Assembly: GCA_020638195.1 (NCBI GenBank)
Contig: JACKJC010000005.1
Location: 372,001 to 436,000 of the forward strand
From: Methylobacteriaceae bacterium
GTDB lineage: Bacteria > Pseudomonadota > Alphaproteobacteria > Rhizobiales > Beijerinckiaceae
Direction of reading: 5' to 3'
Length of the DNA stretch: 64,000 bases
A program made the position numbers and the translations under genes. Below the pieces are notes generated by a model. That model saw only the letters and a list, made by a program, of their open reading frames with translations, did no database searches and was not told the origin of the DNA. How positions within the stretch are numbered: position 1 is the first letter of the stretch; every line of letters begins with the position of its first letter. Below, piece by piece: positions 17,338 to 26,762 of this stretch.

Positions 17338-18552
17338 TCAGAAAATCTCCGGAACCCAGGGCGCGCCGCCTCGCTCGAACACACGATCGGCGCGCGCGAC
17401 GGCCTCCTCGCTCGCGGCATTCGCTCGGCAAGAGGCCACGATCTGCGCCCACGAGAAGCCCCCGAGATAAGCCGAGGCCAGCGCCGAGACGTCGCAGGAA
17501 ACATCCGCCGCGCGATCGGTGCGCGTAGCGCCGTCCTCGCGCACCAGCCAGCGCGCCGTGTTCCACGGGCAGAAGACGTCGGCGATCTCGATCACGATCT
17601 CGCCCGGCCCGTATTTTCGCGCACGCAACGCCGCCTCGACGTCGACGAGGCGCGCGAAGCACCCGTCGCGCAATTGCGTGCGCATCCGGCGCGGCTCGGC
17701 CGACAGCAGGAACAGCGGATGGTCGACCGGCAGGAAACCGGCCTTGATCGTCGCGCACCAGTCGAGGTCGAGCAGATAGCGCCAGATGGCGCGCATCGCC
17801 ACTGGCGTCGTCGCCATGGCTTCGGTGACGCGCACGATGCCGCCTGGAATGCCGCCGCGCTCCCATTTGGCATCGAAGCGATAGAGCGCATAGGCGGCGG
17901 GCTTGTCGTCGATTTCCAGCAGAGCGCAGACGAGTTCGCCGCCGCCCGCGCGCATCCAGGCGAGATCGACGAGGTTGCGCCGCTTCAGCCAATCGTCGGA
18001 GCGCGCGAACATGCCCGGCCGCGTCGCCGCGACCTGCGCGAAAATGGCGCGCACGGGATCGAGCGCTTCGGCGAGCGCAACGAGACGCACCCGCCCGACA
18101 GTCGGCGCGTTGGTGAAGAATTCGGCGCGCTCGCGCGAAATCTCGACATCGGCGGACAGGCCTGTGAGCCCGTAGCCGAAGCGCCCGTAGATGCGCTCCT
18201 CCGAGGCCCAGAGATAGGCGACCGGCTCGCCGCGTTCGCGGCAATCGTCGAGCTGGCGACGCATCATCGCCGTCAGCACGCCGCGGCGGCGATGCGTCGG
18301 CTGCACGCCGACCATGGTGACGCCGGCCGCCTTCACCCGGCCGCCCGGCGTCGTCAGCTCCATCGGAAAAGCGCAGCACCCGCCTGCGAGCACACCGTCC
18401 TCACATGCGAGAAGCGCGCGTTCGGGGCTCACAAGAGCGGCGAAATTGCCGACAGCCTCGTCCGTCGGCGGCAGGCCGAAATAGTGCCAGATCGACGCCA
18501 TGGAGGCGCGCAGATCGTCCGTGTCGCTGCAAGAGCGGATTTCGATGGTCAT
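17338..18552 (-). CDS. Eis-like GNAT N-acetyltransferase
   Basis: The 404-residue protein has an N-terminal GNAT domain with acetyl-CoA motif VGVQPTHRRRGVLTAMM, a central second GNAT-like domain and a C-terminal sterol-carrier-like domain, the arrangement of Mycobacterium Eis. Eis proteins acetylate amines on aminoglycosides or lysines. The terminal carboxylate (PEIF) would be the catalytic base in Eis. Expressed from its own promoter, as it is divergent from the GYF-domain gene and lies 124 bases upstream of the acyl-CoA synthetase start. Confidence 0.82.
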   Translation of the reverse strand: MTIEIRSCSDTDDLRASMASIWHYFGLPPTDEAVGNFAALVSPERALLACEDGVLAGGCCAFPMELTTPGGRVKAAGVTMVGVQPTHRRRGVLTAMMRRQLDDCRERGEPVAYLWASEERIYGRFGYGLTGLSADVEISRERAEFFTNAPTVGRVRLVALAEALDPVRAIFAQVAATRPGMFARSDDWLKRRNLVDLAWMRAGGGELVCALLEIDDKPAAYALYRFDAKWERGGIPGGIVRVTEAMATTPVAMRAIWRYLLDLDWCATIKAGFLPVDHPLFLLSAEPRRMRTQLRDGCFARLVDVEAALRARKYGPGEIVIEIADVFCPWNTARWLVREDGATRTDRAADVSCDVSALASAYLGGFSWAQIVASCRANAASEEAVARADRVFERGGAPWVPEIF

Positions 18553-18666
18553 TTCGCCTCCCTTGTAAGCAGCTTAACCTGTGCATTCCGATACCGCGAG
18601 CGGCCGGATGAGCTTGCAAAATCTTCGCACGGCGCGATTCTGACGTGGGGACTCATGGAGGGGGCA

Positions 18667-19566
18667 ATGGCGGCTTACTGGTATGTCGGCGCGGACGGCG
18701 CGAGCAAGGGCCCGGTCGAACTGGAAGAACTCGCGCGTCTTGCACGCGCCGGAGAGGTGACGCCGGCGACGCTCGTGTGGACCGACGGCATGGCCGAATG
18801 GGCGCCCGCCGGCTCCATCGCCGCGCTCACGGCGCTCCTGTCCCCCGCTCCCGCCGCCCCGCCGCCGCTCGCCGGGCGACGCCTGCCCGGCGCCGTGCCG
18901 TCCTACACGACGGCGCCGGTCGGCGATCTCGCCCCAGGCCGGCTCGTTACCGTTCTCGAGACATTCCCGCTGTTCGGCCGCGCCGTGCTGCTCTGGCTCG
19001 GCAACATTTTCGTCGTTCCCTCGCCCTGGACCGGAACCATGTTCTGGAAATATCTCGGCGAAACGACGCGCCTGCCGAACGGGACGCCCTTCGTCTTCGA
19101 GGGCCAGTGGCGCGACATCTGGTGGGTCTTCGTCCTGCAGTCTCTGCTGACCTATTCGAACGCGGTGACCGGCGACAAGGGCTTCCTGGCGATCCTCGGC
19201 GGGCTCGTGCTCCCGTATCTCGTGCTGCGCTGGTTCTGCGAGAAGCTCCGCATCGGGCCGGGCGGGCCTTTCCTCGCCTTCAAGGGCGAGTTCCTGCCCT
19301 ATCTCGGCTGGATGGCGCTTGCCTTCGTCTCGATCTTCACCATCGTCGGCTGGGCTTGGGTCGCGCAATACTACCTCGACTGGGTCTGTCGCAACGTCGT
19401 TGGTCCCGTGCGTTTTTCCTTCAAGGGCAGGGGCGTCGAAATACTCTGGCGCGGACTGGTCGGCTTCCTTGGCTGCTGCCTGATCATTCCGATCCCGTGG
19501 GTGCTGGCCTGGATGAACCGCTGGTTCGTCTCGCAGATCGAGGCGACGACGGAGCAGGCGGCCTGA
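18667..19566 (+). CDS. GYF-domain integral membrane protein
   Basis: The 299-residue protein starts with a GYF_2 (DUF4339) domain, residues 3-50 (YWYVGADGASKGPVELEELA, VWTDGMAEWAPAG), then a proline-rich linker and about four membrane helices (for example SIFTIVGWAWVAQYYLDWV). GYF_2 domains usually bind proline-rich peptides. ATG 18667 was preferred because GGAGGGGG precedes it. No enzymatic residues are recognised. It lies 89 bases upstream of hom and may be transcribed with it. Confidence 0.7.
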   Translation: MAAYWYVGADGASKGPVELEELARLARAGEVTPATLVWTDGMAEWAPAGSIAALTALLSPAPAAPPPLAGRRLPGAVPSYTTAPVGDLAPGRLVTVLETFPLFGRAVLLWLGNIFVVPSPWTGTMFWKYLGETTRLPNGTPFVFEGQWRDIWWVFVLQSLLTYSNAVTGDKGFLAILGGLVLPYLVLRWFCEKLRIGPGGPFLAFKGEFLPYLGWMALAFVSIFTIVGWAWVAQYYLDWVCRNVVGPVRFSFKGRGVEILWRGLVGFLGCCLIIPIPWVLAWMNRWFVSQIEATTEQAA

Positions 19567-19655
19567 CCGCCTGCGACCCCGCGTTTCCTTGATCGCCCGG
19601 GCCAAATCGGGCACAAGGCGGCGCCGCCGCTTTGGCGGGCAGGGAACTGGAAGAC

Positions 19656-20957
19656 ATGGCTGAGATTCTGCGGATCGGCATCGCCGGCGTCGGCACGGTC
19701 GGCGCGTCCGTCGTGCGCCTGCTGGCGCAGCAGGACGAGGCGCTGCAGGCCCGCACCGGCCGCAAGGTCGTCGTGTCCGCCATCTCGGCCCGCGACAGGA
19801 CCAAGGATCGCGGCTTCGACACATCGGCCATCAAGTTCTTCGACGATCCCGTCGCGCTCGCGGCGTCCGAGGACATCGATCTCTTCGTCGAGCTGATCGG
19901 CGGCGACGAGGGTCCCGCGCGCCTTGCGGTCGAGACCGCGCTCAAGCATGGCAAATCGGTCGTGACCGCCAACAAGGCGCTGCTTGCCAAGCATGGATTG
20001 GGGCTGGCCGCGCTGGCCGAAGAAAAGCGCGTCGCGCTCGCCTACGAGGCCTCGGTCGCCGGCGGCATTCCGATCGTGAAGACTCTTCGCGAAGGGCTGG
20101 CCGGAAATTCGATCGAGCGCGTCTACGGCATTCTCAACGGCACCTGCAATTACATCCTCTCCAAGATGGAAATGGAGGAATTGCCGTTCGAGGTCTGCCT
20201 GAAGGAGGCGCAGCGGCTGGGCTATGCCGAGGCCGACCCGACCTTCGATATCGGCGGCTTCGATACCGCCCACAAGCTCGCCATTCTCGCTAGCCTCGCC
20301 TTCGGCACCGAGATCGACGCCGAGGCCATCTCGGTCGAGGGCATCGAGCACGTCACCCTCGCCGATCTCAAGGCGGCGGACGAGCTCGGCTATCGCATCA
20401 AACTTCTGGGCGTCGCCCAGCGCACGCCGCATGGCGTGGAGCAGCGCGTGCATCCCACCATGGTGCGCAAGACCACGTCCATCGCGCAGGTGATGGGCGT
20501 GACCAACGCCGTCACCATCGACGCGGACGCGGTGCATGAACTGACATTGGTCGGCCCCGGCGCCGGCGGCAATGCGACGGCGTCAGCCGTGGTGGCCGAT
20601 ATCGCCGACATTGCCCGTGGCGTGCGCTCGCGCCCGCTCGGCCTGCCGCGCGCCGCGCTCAGCAAGGTCAAGCGCGTGGAGATGCAGCGCCACGAGGGCG
20701 GCTATTACATTCGCCTCGCGGTTTTCGACAAGCCGGGCGCCTTCGCCGGCATCGCCGCCCGCATGGCCGAGCGCGGCATTTCGCTCGAAAGCATCGTTCA
20801 ACGGGGGAGAGGCGGGGACCAGGCCGGCGCGCCCGTGCCGGTCGTCCTCATCACCTACGCCACGACCGAAAAGCTGGTGCGCGAAGCCCTCGACGCCATC
20901 ATGGCTGACGGTTTCGTCGCAGAACGCCCGCAATCCATCCGAATTGAGCGCGAATAA
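19656..20957 (+). CDS. hom: Homoserine dehydrogenase
   Basis: The 433-residue enzyme reduces aspartate semialdehyde to homoserine for threonine and methionine synthesis. It has the NAD(P) fold GIAGVGTVGASV, substrate motif VYGILNGTCNYIL with EADPTFDIGGFD, and a C-terminal ACT domain (FDKPGAFAGIAARMAERGIS) for feedback by threonine. Start 19656 follows GGAAG; an earlier in-frame codon adds residues unlike the family. glpX follows after 99 bases, the usual rhizobial order. Confidence 0.94.
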   Translation: MAEILRIGIAGVGTVGASVVRLLAQQDEALQARTGRKVVVSAISARDRTKDRGFDTSAIKFFDDPVALAASEDIDLFVELIGGDEGPARLAVETALKHGKSVVTANKALLAKHGLGLAALAEEKRVALAYEASVAGGIPIVKTLREGLAGNSIERVYGILNGTCNYILSKMEMEELPFEVCLKEAQRLGYAEADPTFDIGGFDTAHKLAILASLAFGTEIDAEAISVEGIEHVTLADLKAADELGYRIKLLGVAQRTPHGVEQRVHPTMVRKTTSIAQVMGVTNAVTIDADAVHELTLVGPGAGGNATASAVVADIADIARGVRSRPLGLPRAALSKVKRVEMQRHEGGYYIRLAVFDKPGAFAGIAARMAERGISLESIVQRGRGGDQAGAPVPVVLITYATTEKLVREALDAIMADGFVAERPQSIRIERE

Positions 20958-20990
20958 GTAAGGAAAGTGCGGTAGGAGCCGCGTTATCCC

Positions 20991-21011
20991 CCCTCCCCAC
21001 AAGGGGGAGGG
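20991..21011. repeat. Short palindrome between hom and glpX
   Basis: CCCTCCCC and GGGGGAGGG form a short hairpin, probably a mini version of the CTCTCCC family repeats. Confidence 0.5.
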
Positions 21012-21056
21012 AGTCAGATCCGCGAACAGACAAGAATTCACCCGGGAAAACAAAAA

Positions 21057-22052
21057 ATGACCGATCTCATCGTCAAGGAAGACAAAATCATCGAGCGCAT
21101 TCTCTCGACGGAGCTGGTGCGCGTCACCGAGCGCGCGGCGGTGTCTTCCGCGCGCCTGCGCGGGCGCGGCGACGAAAAGGCCGCCGACCAGGCCGCCGTC
21201 GACGCCATGCGCCGCGAGCTGAACCGCCTGCCGATCCACGGCCGCGTCGTGATCGGCGAGGGCGAGCGCGACGAGGCGCCGATGCTGTTCATCGGCGAGG
21301 AAGTCGGCACCCGCACCGGCCCGAAGGTCGACATCGCCGTCGATCCGCTCGAAGGCACCACGCTCTGCGCGAAAGACATGCCGGGCTCGATCGCCGTCAT
21401 GGCCATGGCCGAAGCCGGCACGCTGCTCAACGCGCCCGACGTCTACATGGACAAGATCGCCATCGGCCCGGGCTATCCGACCGGCGTCGTCGATCTCGAC
21501 GCCTCGCCGATCGACAACATCAACGCGCTCGCCAAGGCCAAGGGCGTGCCCGCCGGCGAGATCACGGTGGTGATCCTCGACCGCCCGCGCCACGCCGATC
21601 TCATCGCCGCCTGCCGCAAGGCGGGCGCCGCCATCCGCCTCATCACCGACGGCGACGTGGCGGGCGTCATCCATTGCGCGCAGGCCGAAGAAACGGGCTG
21701 CGATCTCTACCTCGGCTCGGGCGGCGCGCCGGAAGGCGTGCTGGCGGCAGGCGCGCTGCGCTGCGTCGGCGGCCAGATGCAGGGCCGCCTGATCCTCGAC
21801 ACGCAGGCCAAAATCGACCGCGCAGCCAAGATGGGCGTGAAGGACCCGAAGAAGAAATACGACATGAAGGAACTGGCGTCGGGCGACGTCATCGTCTGCG
21901 CGACCGGCGTGACCGACGGCGCGCTGCTGCGCGGCGTGAAGTTCCACCCGAAGCTGATCACGACCGAGACGATCATCTATCGCTCGGTGACCGGCACCGT
22001 GCGCCGGATTTTCGCGGAACACCGGCAGTTCGAGAAGTTCAAGCTGGATTGA
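21057..22052 (+). CDS. glpX: Class II fructose-1,6-bisphosphatase
   Basis: The 331-residue enzyme converts fructose-1,6-bisphosphate to fructose-6-phosphate in gluconeogenesis, and may serve the Calvin cycle if present. GlpX hallmarks are GRVVIGEGERDEAPMLFIGE, DIAVDPLEGTTLCAKDMPGS and LGSGGAPEGVLAAGALRC, with metal-binding acidic residues in the first two. It follows hom, as in most Hyphomicrobiales; recJ, often next, is absent, and the gene ends at a palindromic repeat. Confidence 0.95.
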   Translation: MTDLIVKEDKIIERILSTELVRVTERAAVSSARLRGRGDEKAADQAAVDAMRRELNRLPIHGRVVIGEGERDEAPMLFIGEEVGTRTGPKVDIAVDPLEGTTLCAKDMPGSIAVMAMAEAGTLLNAPDVYMDKIAIGPGYPTGVVDLDASPIDNINALAKAKGVPAGEITVVILDRPRHADLIAACRKAGAAIRLITDGDVAGVIHCAQAEETGCDLYLGSGGAPEGVLAAGALRCVGGQMQGRLILDTQAKIDRAAKMGVKDPKKKYDMKELASGDVIVCATGVTDGALLRGVKFHPKLITTETIIYRSVTGTVRRIFAEHRQFEKFKLD

Positions 22053-22075
22053 TTTCGGCCCGAGGCCTGCGTTTG

Positions 22076-22237
22076 TCCCTTCTCCCCGCGTTAGCGGGGA
22101 GAACGTGGCGCGACGCGCCGGATGAGGGGCAAGCCGGCACGAATATGATCGGCAAGAGGTGGCGCAATGCCGCCTTTTTGCTGCGGCGGCGCGGCCCCTC
22201 ACCCCAACCCTCTCCCCGCCCTGCGGGGAGAGGGGGC
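22076..22237. repeat. Palindromic repeat, CTCCCCGC family
   Basis: Ends TTCTCCCCGCGTTAGCGGGG and CTCTCCCCGCCCTGCGGGG flank a central segment. It sits between convergent glpX and the channel gene. Confidence 0.85.
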
Positions 22238-22262
22238 GAGGCGGCTCCATTTTGATAGATAC

Positions 22263-22898
22263 TCACTCCCCCAGCACAGCCCGCGTGCGCCAATCCATCC
22301 GCACCGTCAGCAGCCGCACGCAGAAATAGAAGGCCACCGCGCCCCATGCGACCGGCGCAGCCGGCAGCGCAAAGCCGATCGTCAAAATCATGTAGAGCGC
22401 ACAGGCGAGCGCCACCAAAATCGCGAGATAGCGCCCGGGCTGCATGATCTCCGGCACCTCGCGCACAAGGATGTCGCGCAAGACGCCGCCGCCGACGCCG
22501 CCCACGCAGCCGACCAGCAGCACGCCGGGCAGCGGCAGGTTGGCGGCCCGCGCGTATTCGATGCTGAGCACGGCGAAGGCCGGCGTGCCGATGGAATCGA
22601 CGAGTTCGATCAGCGTCTCGATCTTCTTCGCGTTGTGCAGCTTTTGCGCGAGAAGGATCGCGAAGACGGTCGTGCCAGCGATCAGCGGCAGGTAGAGCGG
22701 ATTGGTCAGCACCGGCGGAATGGTCTGCAAGAGCACGCCGTCGCGGATCGCGCCGCCGCCGATGGCCGCCGTCAGCGCCGTCATGAATACGCCGACGACA
22801 TCGAAGCGCTTGCGCAATCCCACCAGCGCGCCCGACAGCGCCCAGGCGGAGATCGCGACATAGTCGAGCAGCAGCGGCACCTGAAAGTCTGCGGGCAT
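22263..22898 (-). CDS. Trimeric intracellular cation (TRIC)-type channel, UPF0126 family
   Basis: The 211-residue membrane protein consists of two related UPF0126 halves, each with a glycine-rich GGGAIRD / GGGVLRD motif (AIGGGAIRDGVLL, GGVGGGVLRDILV), and about seven helices. Bacterial TRIC homologues conduct potassium and sodium. Start 22898 gives MPADFQVPLLLDYVAI with the first helix at the N-terminus. The C-terminus ends in RTRAVLGE just before a repeat. It is divergent from the Fe-S assembly operon. Confidence 0.88.
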   Translation of the reverse strand: MPADFQVPLLLDYVAISAWALSGALVGLRKRFDVVGVFMTALTAAIGGGAIRDGVLLQTIPPVLTNPLYLPLIAGTTVFAILLAQKLHNAKKIETLIELVDSIGTPAFAVLSIEYARAANLPLPGVLLVGCVGGVGGGVLRDILVREVPEIMQPGRYLAILVALACALYMILTIGFALPAAPVAWGAVAFYFCVRLLTVRMDWRTRAVLGE

Positions 22899-22965
22899 TT
22901 GCGCGCTCCGGCGTTTCCTCGCGTCTTTGTCGCGCGAGAAGGCCAAGGAGGGCAATCGGGCCGAT

Positions 22966-23128
22966 CTCCTTCTCCCCGTGCAACGGGGAGAAGGTGGCGC
23001 GACGCGCCGACACGAAGTCGGCTGTTGCCGACTTCGGTCCGAGGATGAGGGGACGCGCCGATGCACTTTTCCCGGTCGTTTGTCCCCTCACCCCAACCCT
23101 CTCCCCGTTTCACGGGGAGAGGGAGGGA
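22966..23128. repeat. Palindromic repeat, CTCCCCG family
   Basis: Ends CTTCTCCCCGTGCAACGGGG and CTCTCCCCGTTTCACGGGG with inner complementary GACACGAAGTCGGC / GCCGACTTCG. It lies in the divergent promoter region of the Fe-S operon, so it may have displaced regulatory sites. Confidence 0.85.
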
Positions 23129-23166
23129 GACTCGCATCACTCGCATCGGCCCGCTACATACGCCCC

Positions 23167-24315
23167 ATGCCCCGCGCCTACCTCGACCACAACGCCACAG
23201 CGCCGCTGCGCGGCCCCGCGCGCGCGAAAATGCTGGATTCTTTGCACGCAACGGGAAATCCGTCCTCGGTGCATGCCGAGGGCCGGGCGGCGCGTGCGTT
23301 GGTGGAAGTGGCGCGGGAAAACGTCGCCGCGCTGGTGGGTGGGCGCGCGCGCAATGTCATCTTCACGTCGGGCGCCACCGAGGCGCTGGCTCTCGCGCTG
23401 TCGGGCCGATGGCGCGGCCCGCGGGGCGCGCCTGCACGGCTGCTGCTTTCGGCGACCGAACACGTCGCAGCGCTCGAAGGCCACGGGTTTGGCGAGAGCG
23501 CCGAAATCCTGCCTGTGGACGCCAACGGCGTCCTCGACCTCGCCGCCCTCCACGCCGCGCTTGCTGGCTCTCAAGGCCCGGTTCTGCTCTGCCAGCAGGC
23601 CGCCAACAACGAGACCGGCGTGCTCCAGAAGGTCGCCGCAGCCGCCGAAAAGGTCCATGCGGCGGGCGGTCTCGTCGTCTGCGACGCCGTGCAGGCGGCA
23701 GGGCGCATTCCCTACACGTTCGAGACGACGGGCGCGGACATGCTGATTGTGTCCTCGCACAAGCTGGGCGGCCCGCAGGGCGCCGGCGCGCTCGTGTTGC
23801 GCGAGGTGTCGCTGACCTGCGACCGCCCCCTGATTCGCGGCGGCGGGCAGGAGCGCGGATTTCGCGCTGGCACCGAGAATGTCGCGGCCATCGCCGGTTT
23901 TGGCGCGGCGGCCGAGGAGGCGCTGGCGCATCGCGAGGAAGAGGCGGAGCGTTTGGCCGGCTTGCGGGACAAGCTGGAGGCGGAAATCGCGCGCCTGGCG
24001 CCGGGCGCGAAAATCTTCGGGGCGGGCGTCCCGCGCCTGCCCAATACCTGCGCCTTCGCCATATCAGGCCTTGCGGCGGAGACGGCGCTGATGGCCTTCG
24101 ATCTCGCGGGCGTCGCGCTGTCCTCGGGCTCGGCCTGTTCGTCGGGCAAGGTCAGGCGCTCGCATGTGCTTGCCGCCATGGGCGTTTCCGACGATGTCGC
24201 GCGCGGCGCCCTGCGGGCGAGCCTCGGCTGGACCACGACGGAGGCGGATGTGGCCGCGTTTTCAACCGCGCTGGCCGAAATATTGGCGCGGATCGGCAGG
24301 AAAACAGCGGTTTAG
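23167..24315 (+). CDS. Cysteine desulfurase, NifS/IscS-like
   Basis: The 382-residue PLP enzyme removes sulfur from cysteine for cluster assembly. It shows the PLP lysine in VSSHKLGGPQGAGAL and the sulfur-carrying cysteine in SSGSACSSGKVRRSHVL, which is a class I (IscS/NifS) loop, unlike the downstream SufS. It is the first gene of the suf operon; sufB begins 99 bases later. Start ATG 23167 gives MPRAYLDHNATAPL, the normal N-terminus. Confidence 0.92.
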   Translation: MPRAYLDHNATAPLRGPARAKMLDSLHATGNPSSVHAEGRAARALVEVARENVAALVGGRARNVIFTSGATEALALALSGRWRGPRGAPARLLLSATEHVAALEGHGFGESAEILPVDANGVLDLAALHAALAGSQGPVLLCQQAANNETGVLQKVAAAAEKVHAAGGLVVCDAVQAAGRIPYTFETTGADMLIVSSHKLGGPQGAGALVLREVSLTCDRPLIRGGGQERGFRAGTENVAAIAGFGAAAEEALAHREEEAERLAGLRDKLEAEIARLAPGAKIFGAGVPRLPNTCAFAISGLAAETALMAFDLAGVALSSGSACSSGKVRRSHVLAAMGVSDDVARGALRASLGWTTTEADVAAFSTALAEILARIGRKTAV

Positions 24316-24414
24316 ACGCCAAAAAGGACTGGCTTCGGCTTGAACCGGGGCGCCCCGCGGTCCATTATATGCATTCCGACCGGCGGCCCTTGAAACCGCG
24401 CAGGGGAGAGGATT

Positions 24415-25884
24415 ATGGCGGCTGTTAAAGAGACCGTCGATCGCGTGAAGGCGATCGACGTGGATGCCTATAAGTACGGGTTCGTCACGGATATCGAATC
24501 CGAGAAGGCGCCCAAGGGGCTGAACGAGGATATCGTTCGCTTCATTTCCGCAAAGAAGAACGAACCGGAATGGATGACCGAATGGCGCCTCGACGCCTAT
24601 CGGCGCTGGCTGACCATGGACGAGCCGACCTGGGCGCGGGTGGAATACCCGAAGATCGACTTCCAGGACCTCTACTATTATGCGGCGCCCAAGAGCATGG
24701 CCGGGCCGAAGTCGCTGGACGAGGTCGATCCCGAGCTGTTGCGCACCTACGAGAAGCTCGGCATTCCCCTTCGCGAGCAGGAAATTCTGGCGGGCGTGCA
24801 GAATTCGCGCGTGGCCGTCGACGCCGTGTTCGATTCCGTCTCCGTCGCGACGACCTTCCGCGCCGAACTCGCCAAGGCCGGCGTGATCTTCTGCCCGATC
24901 TCGGAAGCCGTGCATTCGCACCCCGAACTCGTGAAGAAGTATCTCGGCTCGGTCGTGCCGGTGACCGACAATTATTACGCCACGCTGAACTCGGCGGTCT
25001 TCTCCGACGGCTCCTTCGTCTACATTCCGCCGGGCGTGCGCTGCCCGATGGAATTGTCGACCTACTTCCGCATCAACGAGCGCAACACCGGGCAGTTCGA
25101 GCGCACGCTGATCATCGCGGACGCCGGCTCGTATGTGTCCTATCTTGAGGGCTGCACGGCCCCGCAGCGCGACGAGAACCAGCTGCACGCCGCCGTCGTC
25201 GAGCTGATCGCGCACGAGGACGCCGAGATCAAATATTCGACGGTGCAGAACTGGTTCCCCGGCGATGCCGAGGGCAAGGGCGGCATCTACAATTTCGTGA
25301 CCAAGCGCGGCGACTGCCGCGGCGACCGTTCGAAGATTTCGTGGACGCAGGTCGAGACGGGCTCCGCCATCACCTGGAAGTATCCGTCCTGCATCCTGCG
25401 CGGCGATGAATCGCGCGGCGAGTTCTACTCGATCGCCATCTCGAACGGCCGCCAGCAGGTGGATTCCGGCACCAAGATGATCCATCTCGGCAAGAACACG
25501 ACGAGCCGGATCATTTCGAAGGGCATTTCGGCGGGCCGCTCGAACAACACCTATCGAGGGCAAGTCAGCGCGCATCGCAAGGCGACCGGCGCGCGCAACT
25601 TCACCAATTGCGACTCGTTGCTGATCGGCCACGACTGCGGCGCGCATACTGTGCCGTACATCGAGAGCAAGAACGCGAGCGCTGTCTTCGAACACGAGGC
25701 GACGACGTCCAAGATTTCGGAAGACCAGCTCTTCTACTGCACGCAGCGCGGGCTTTCCGAGGAGGAGGCGACCGCGCTCATCGTCAACGGCTTCGTGCGC
25801 GATGTGTTGCAGCAACTCCCTATGGAGTTTGCTGTAGAGGCGCAAAAACTGATCGCCATTTCGCTCGAGGGGAGCGTGGGGTGA
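24415..25884 (+). CDS. sufB: Fe-S cluster assembly scaffold SufB
   Basis: The 489-residue protein forms the SufBCD scaffold on which clusters are built. Family motifs include YYYAAPK, SVVPVTDNYYATLNSAVFSD, IPPGVRCPMELSTYFRIN and GCTAPQRDENQLHAAVVELI, and full length is normal. GGGGAGAGG precedes the ATG. A palindromic repeat lies between it and sufC, so the operon is not as tightly packed here as at sufC-sufD-sufS. Confidence 0.96.
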   Translation: MAAVKETVDRVKAIDVDAYKYGFVTDIESEKAPKGLNEDIVRFISAKKNEPEWMTEWRLDAYRRWLTMDEPTWARVEYPKIDFQDLYYYAAPKSMAGPKSLDEVDPELLRTYEKLGIPLREQEILAGVQNSRVAVDAVFDSVSVATTFRAELAKAGVIFCPISEAVHSHPELVKKYLGSVVPVTDNYYATLNSAVFSDGSFVYIPPGVRCPMELSTYFRINERNTGQFERTLIIADAGSYVSYLEGCTAPQRDENQLHAAVVELIAHEDAEIKYSTVQNWFPGDAEGKGGIYNFVTKRGDCRGDRSKISWTQVETGSAITWKYPSCILRGDESRGEFYSIAISNGRQQVDSGTKMIHLGKNTTSRIISKGISAGRSNNTYRGQVSAHRKATGARNFTNCDSLLIGHDCGAHTVPYIESKNASAVFEHEATTSKISEDQLFYCTQRGLSEEEATALIVNGFVRDVLQQLPMEFAVEAQKLIAISLEGSVG

Positions 25885-25893
25885 GGACGCATC

Positions 25894-25975
25894 CGTTATT
25901 GCGAGCGTAGCGAAGCAATCCAGAGCCGGGTCATGGCTCTGGATTGCTTCGTCGCTGCGCTCCTCGCAATGACGG
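25894..25975. repeat. Palindromic repeat, TTGCGAGCG...CGCAATGACGG family, inside the suf operon
   Basis: Left half TTGCGAGCGTAGCGAAGCAA and right half GGATTGCTTCG...CTCGCAATGACGG are complementary, with an inner CAGAGCC/GGCTCTG stem. A degraded copy is at 48560-48642 and a partial one at 56179. Confidence 0.85.
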
Positions 25976-26012
25976 TTCCGGCGCCCCGTTACGTCTAAAA
26001 ACGGATTTAGAA

Positions 26013-26762
26013 ATGCTCGAAGTCAAAAATCTCCATGTCTCCGTCGGCGGCCGCAAGATTCTCGACGGCCTGAACCTCACCGTGAAGGACGGCGAGGTCG
26101 CCGCCATCATGGGGCCGAACGGCACCGGCAAGTCGACGCTGTCCTATGTCATCGCGGGCCGCGAGGATTACGAGGTCGAAGAGGGCGAGGTCCTCCTCGA
26201 CGGCGTCAACATTCTCGAAATGGACGCGACCGAGCGCGCCAACGCCGGCGTGTTTCTGGCTTTCCAGTATCCGCTCGAAATTCCGGGCGTCGCCACCATG
26301 ACTTTCCTGAAGGCCGCGCTGAACGCGCAGGCGCGCGCGAAAGGACAGGGCGAATTGCAGACGCCGGAATTCATGAAGAAGGTGCGCGAGGCCGCGCAAA
26401 AGCTCGGCGTCGCCCAGGACATGCTCAAGCGCCCGCTCAATGTCGGCTTTTCCGGCGGCGAGAAGAAGCGGATGGAAATCCTGCAGATGGCGCTGCTGCA
26501 GCCGAAAATCGGCATTCTCGACGAGACGGATTCCGGTCTCGACATCGACGCGCTGCGCATCGTCGCCGACGGCGTGAACGCCCTTCGTGCGCAGGACCGC
26601 AGCTTCCTCGTCATCACGCACTACCAGCGCCTGCTCGACTACATCAAGCCGGACACGGTTCACGTGATGGCGCGGGGCAAGATCGCGCGCACCGGCGGAC
26701 CGGAACTCGCGCTCGAACTCGAAAAATCCGGCTATGCCGCATTCACGGGCGAGGCGGCATGA
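26013..26762 (+). CDS. sufC: Fe-S assembly ATPase SufC
   Basis: The 249-residue ABC-type ATPase powers the SufBCD scaffold. Walker A is GPNGTGKST, the signature FSGGEKKRMEI and Walker B IGILDETDSGLDID. Start 26013 was chosen because MLEVKNLHVSV is the family N-terminus. The stop overlaps sufD by four bases (ATGA), implying coupled translation. Confidence 0.96.
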   Translation: MLEVKNLHVSVGGRKILDGLNLTVKDGEVAAIMGPNGTGKSTLSYVIAGREDYEVEEGEVLLDGVNILEMDATERANAGVFLAFQYPLEIPGVATMTFLKAALNAQARAKGQGELQTPEFMKKVREAAQKLGVAQDMLKRPLNVGFSGGEKKRMEILQMALLQPKIGILDETDSGLDIDALRIVADGVNALRAQDRSFLVITHYQRLLDYIKPDTVHVMARGKIARTGGPELALELEKSGYAAFTGEAA

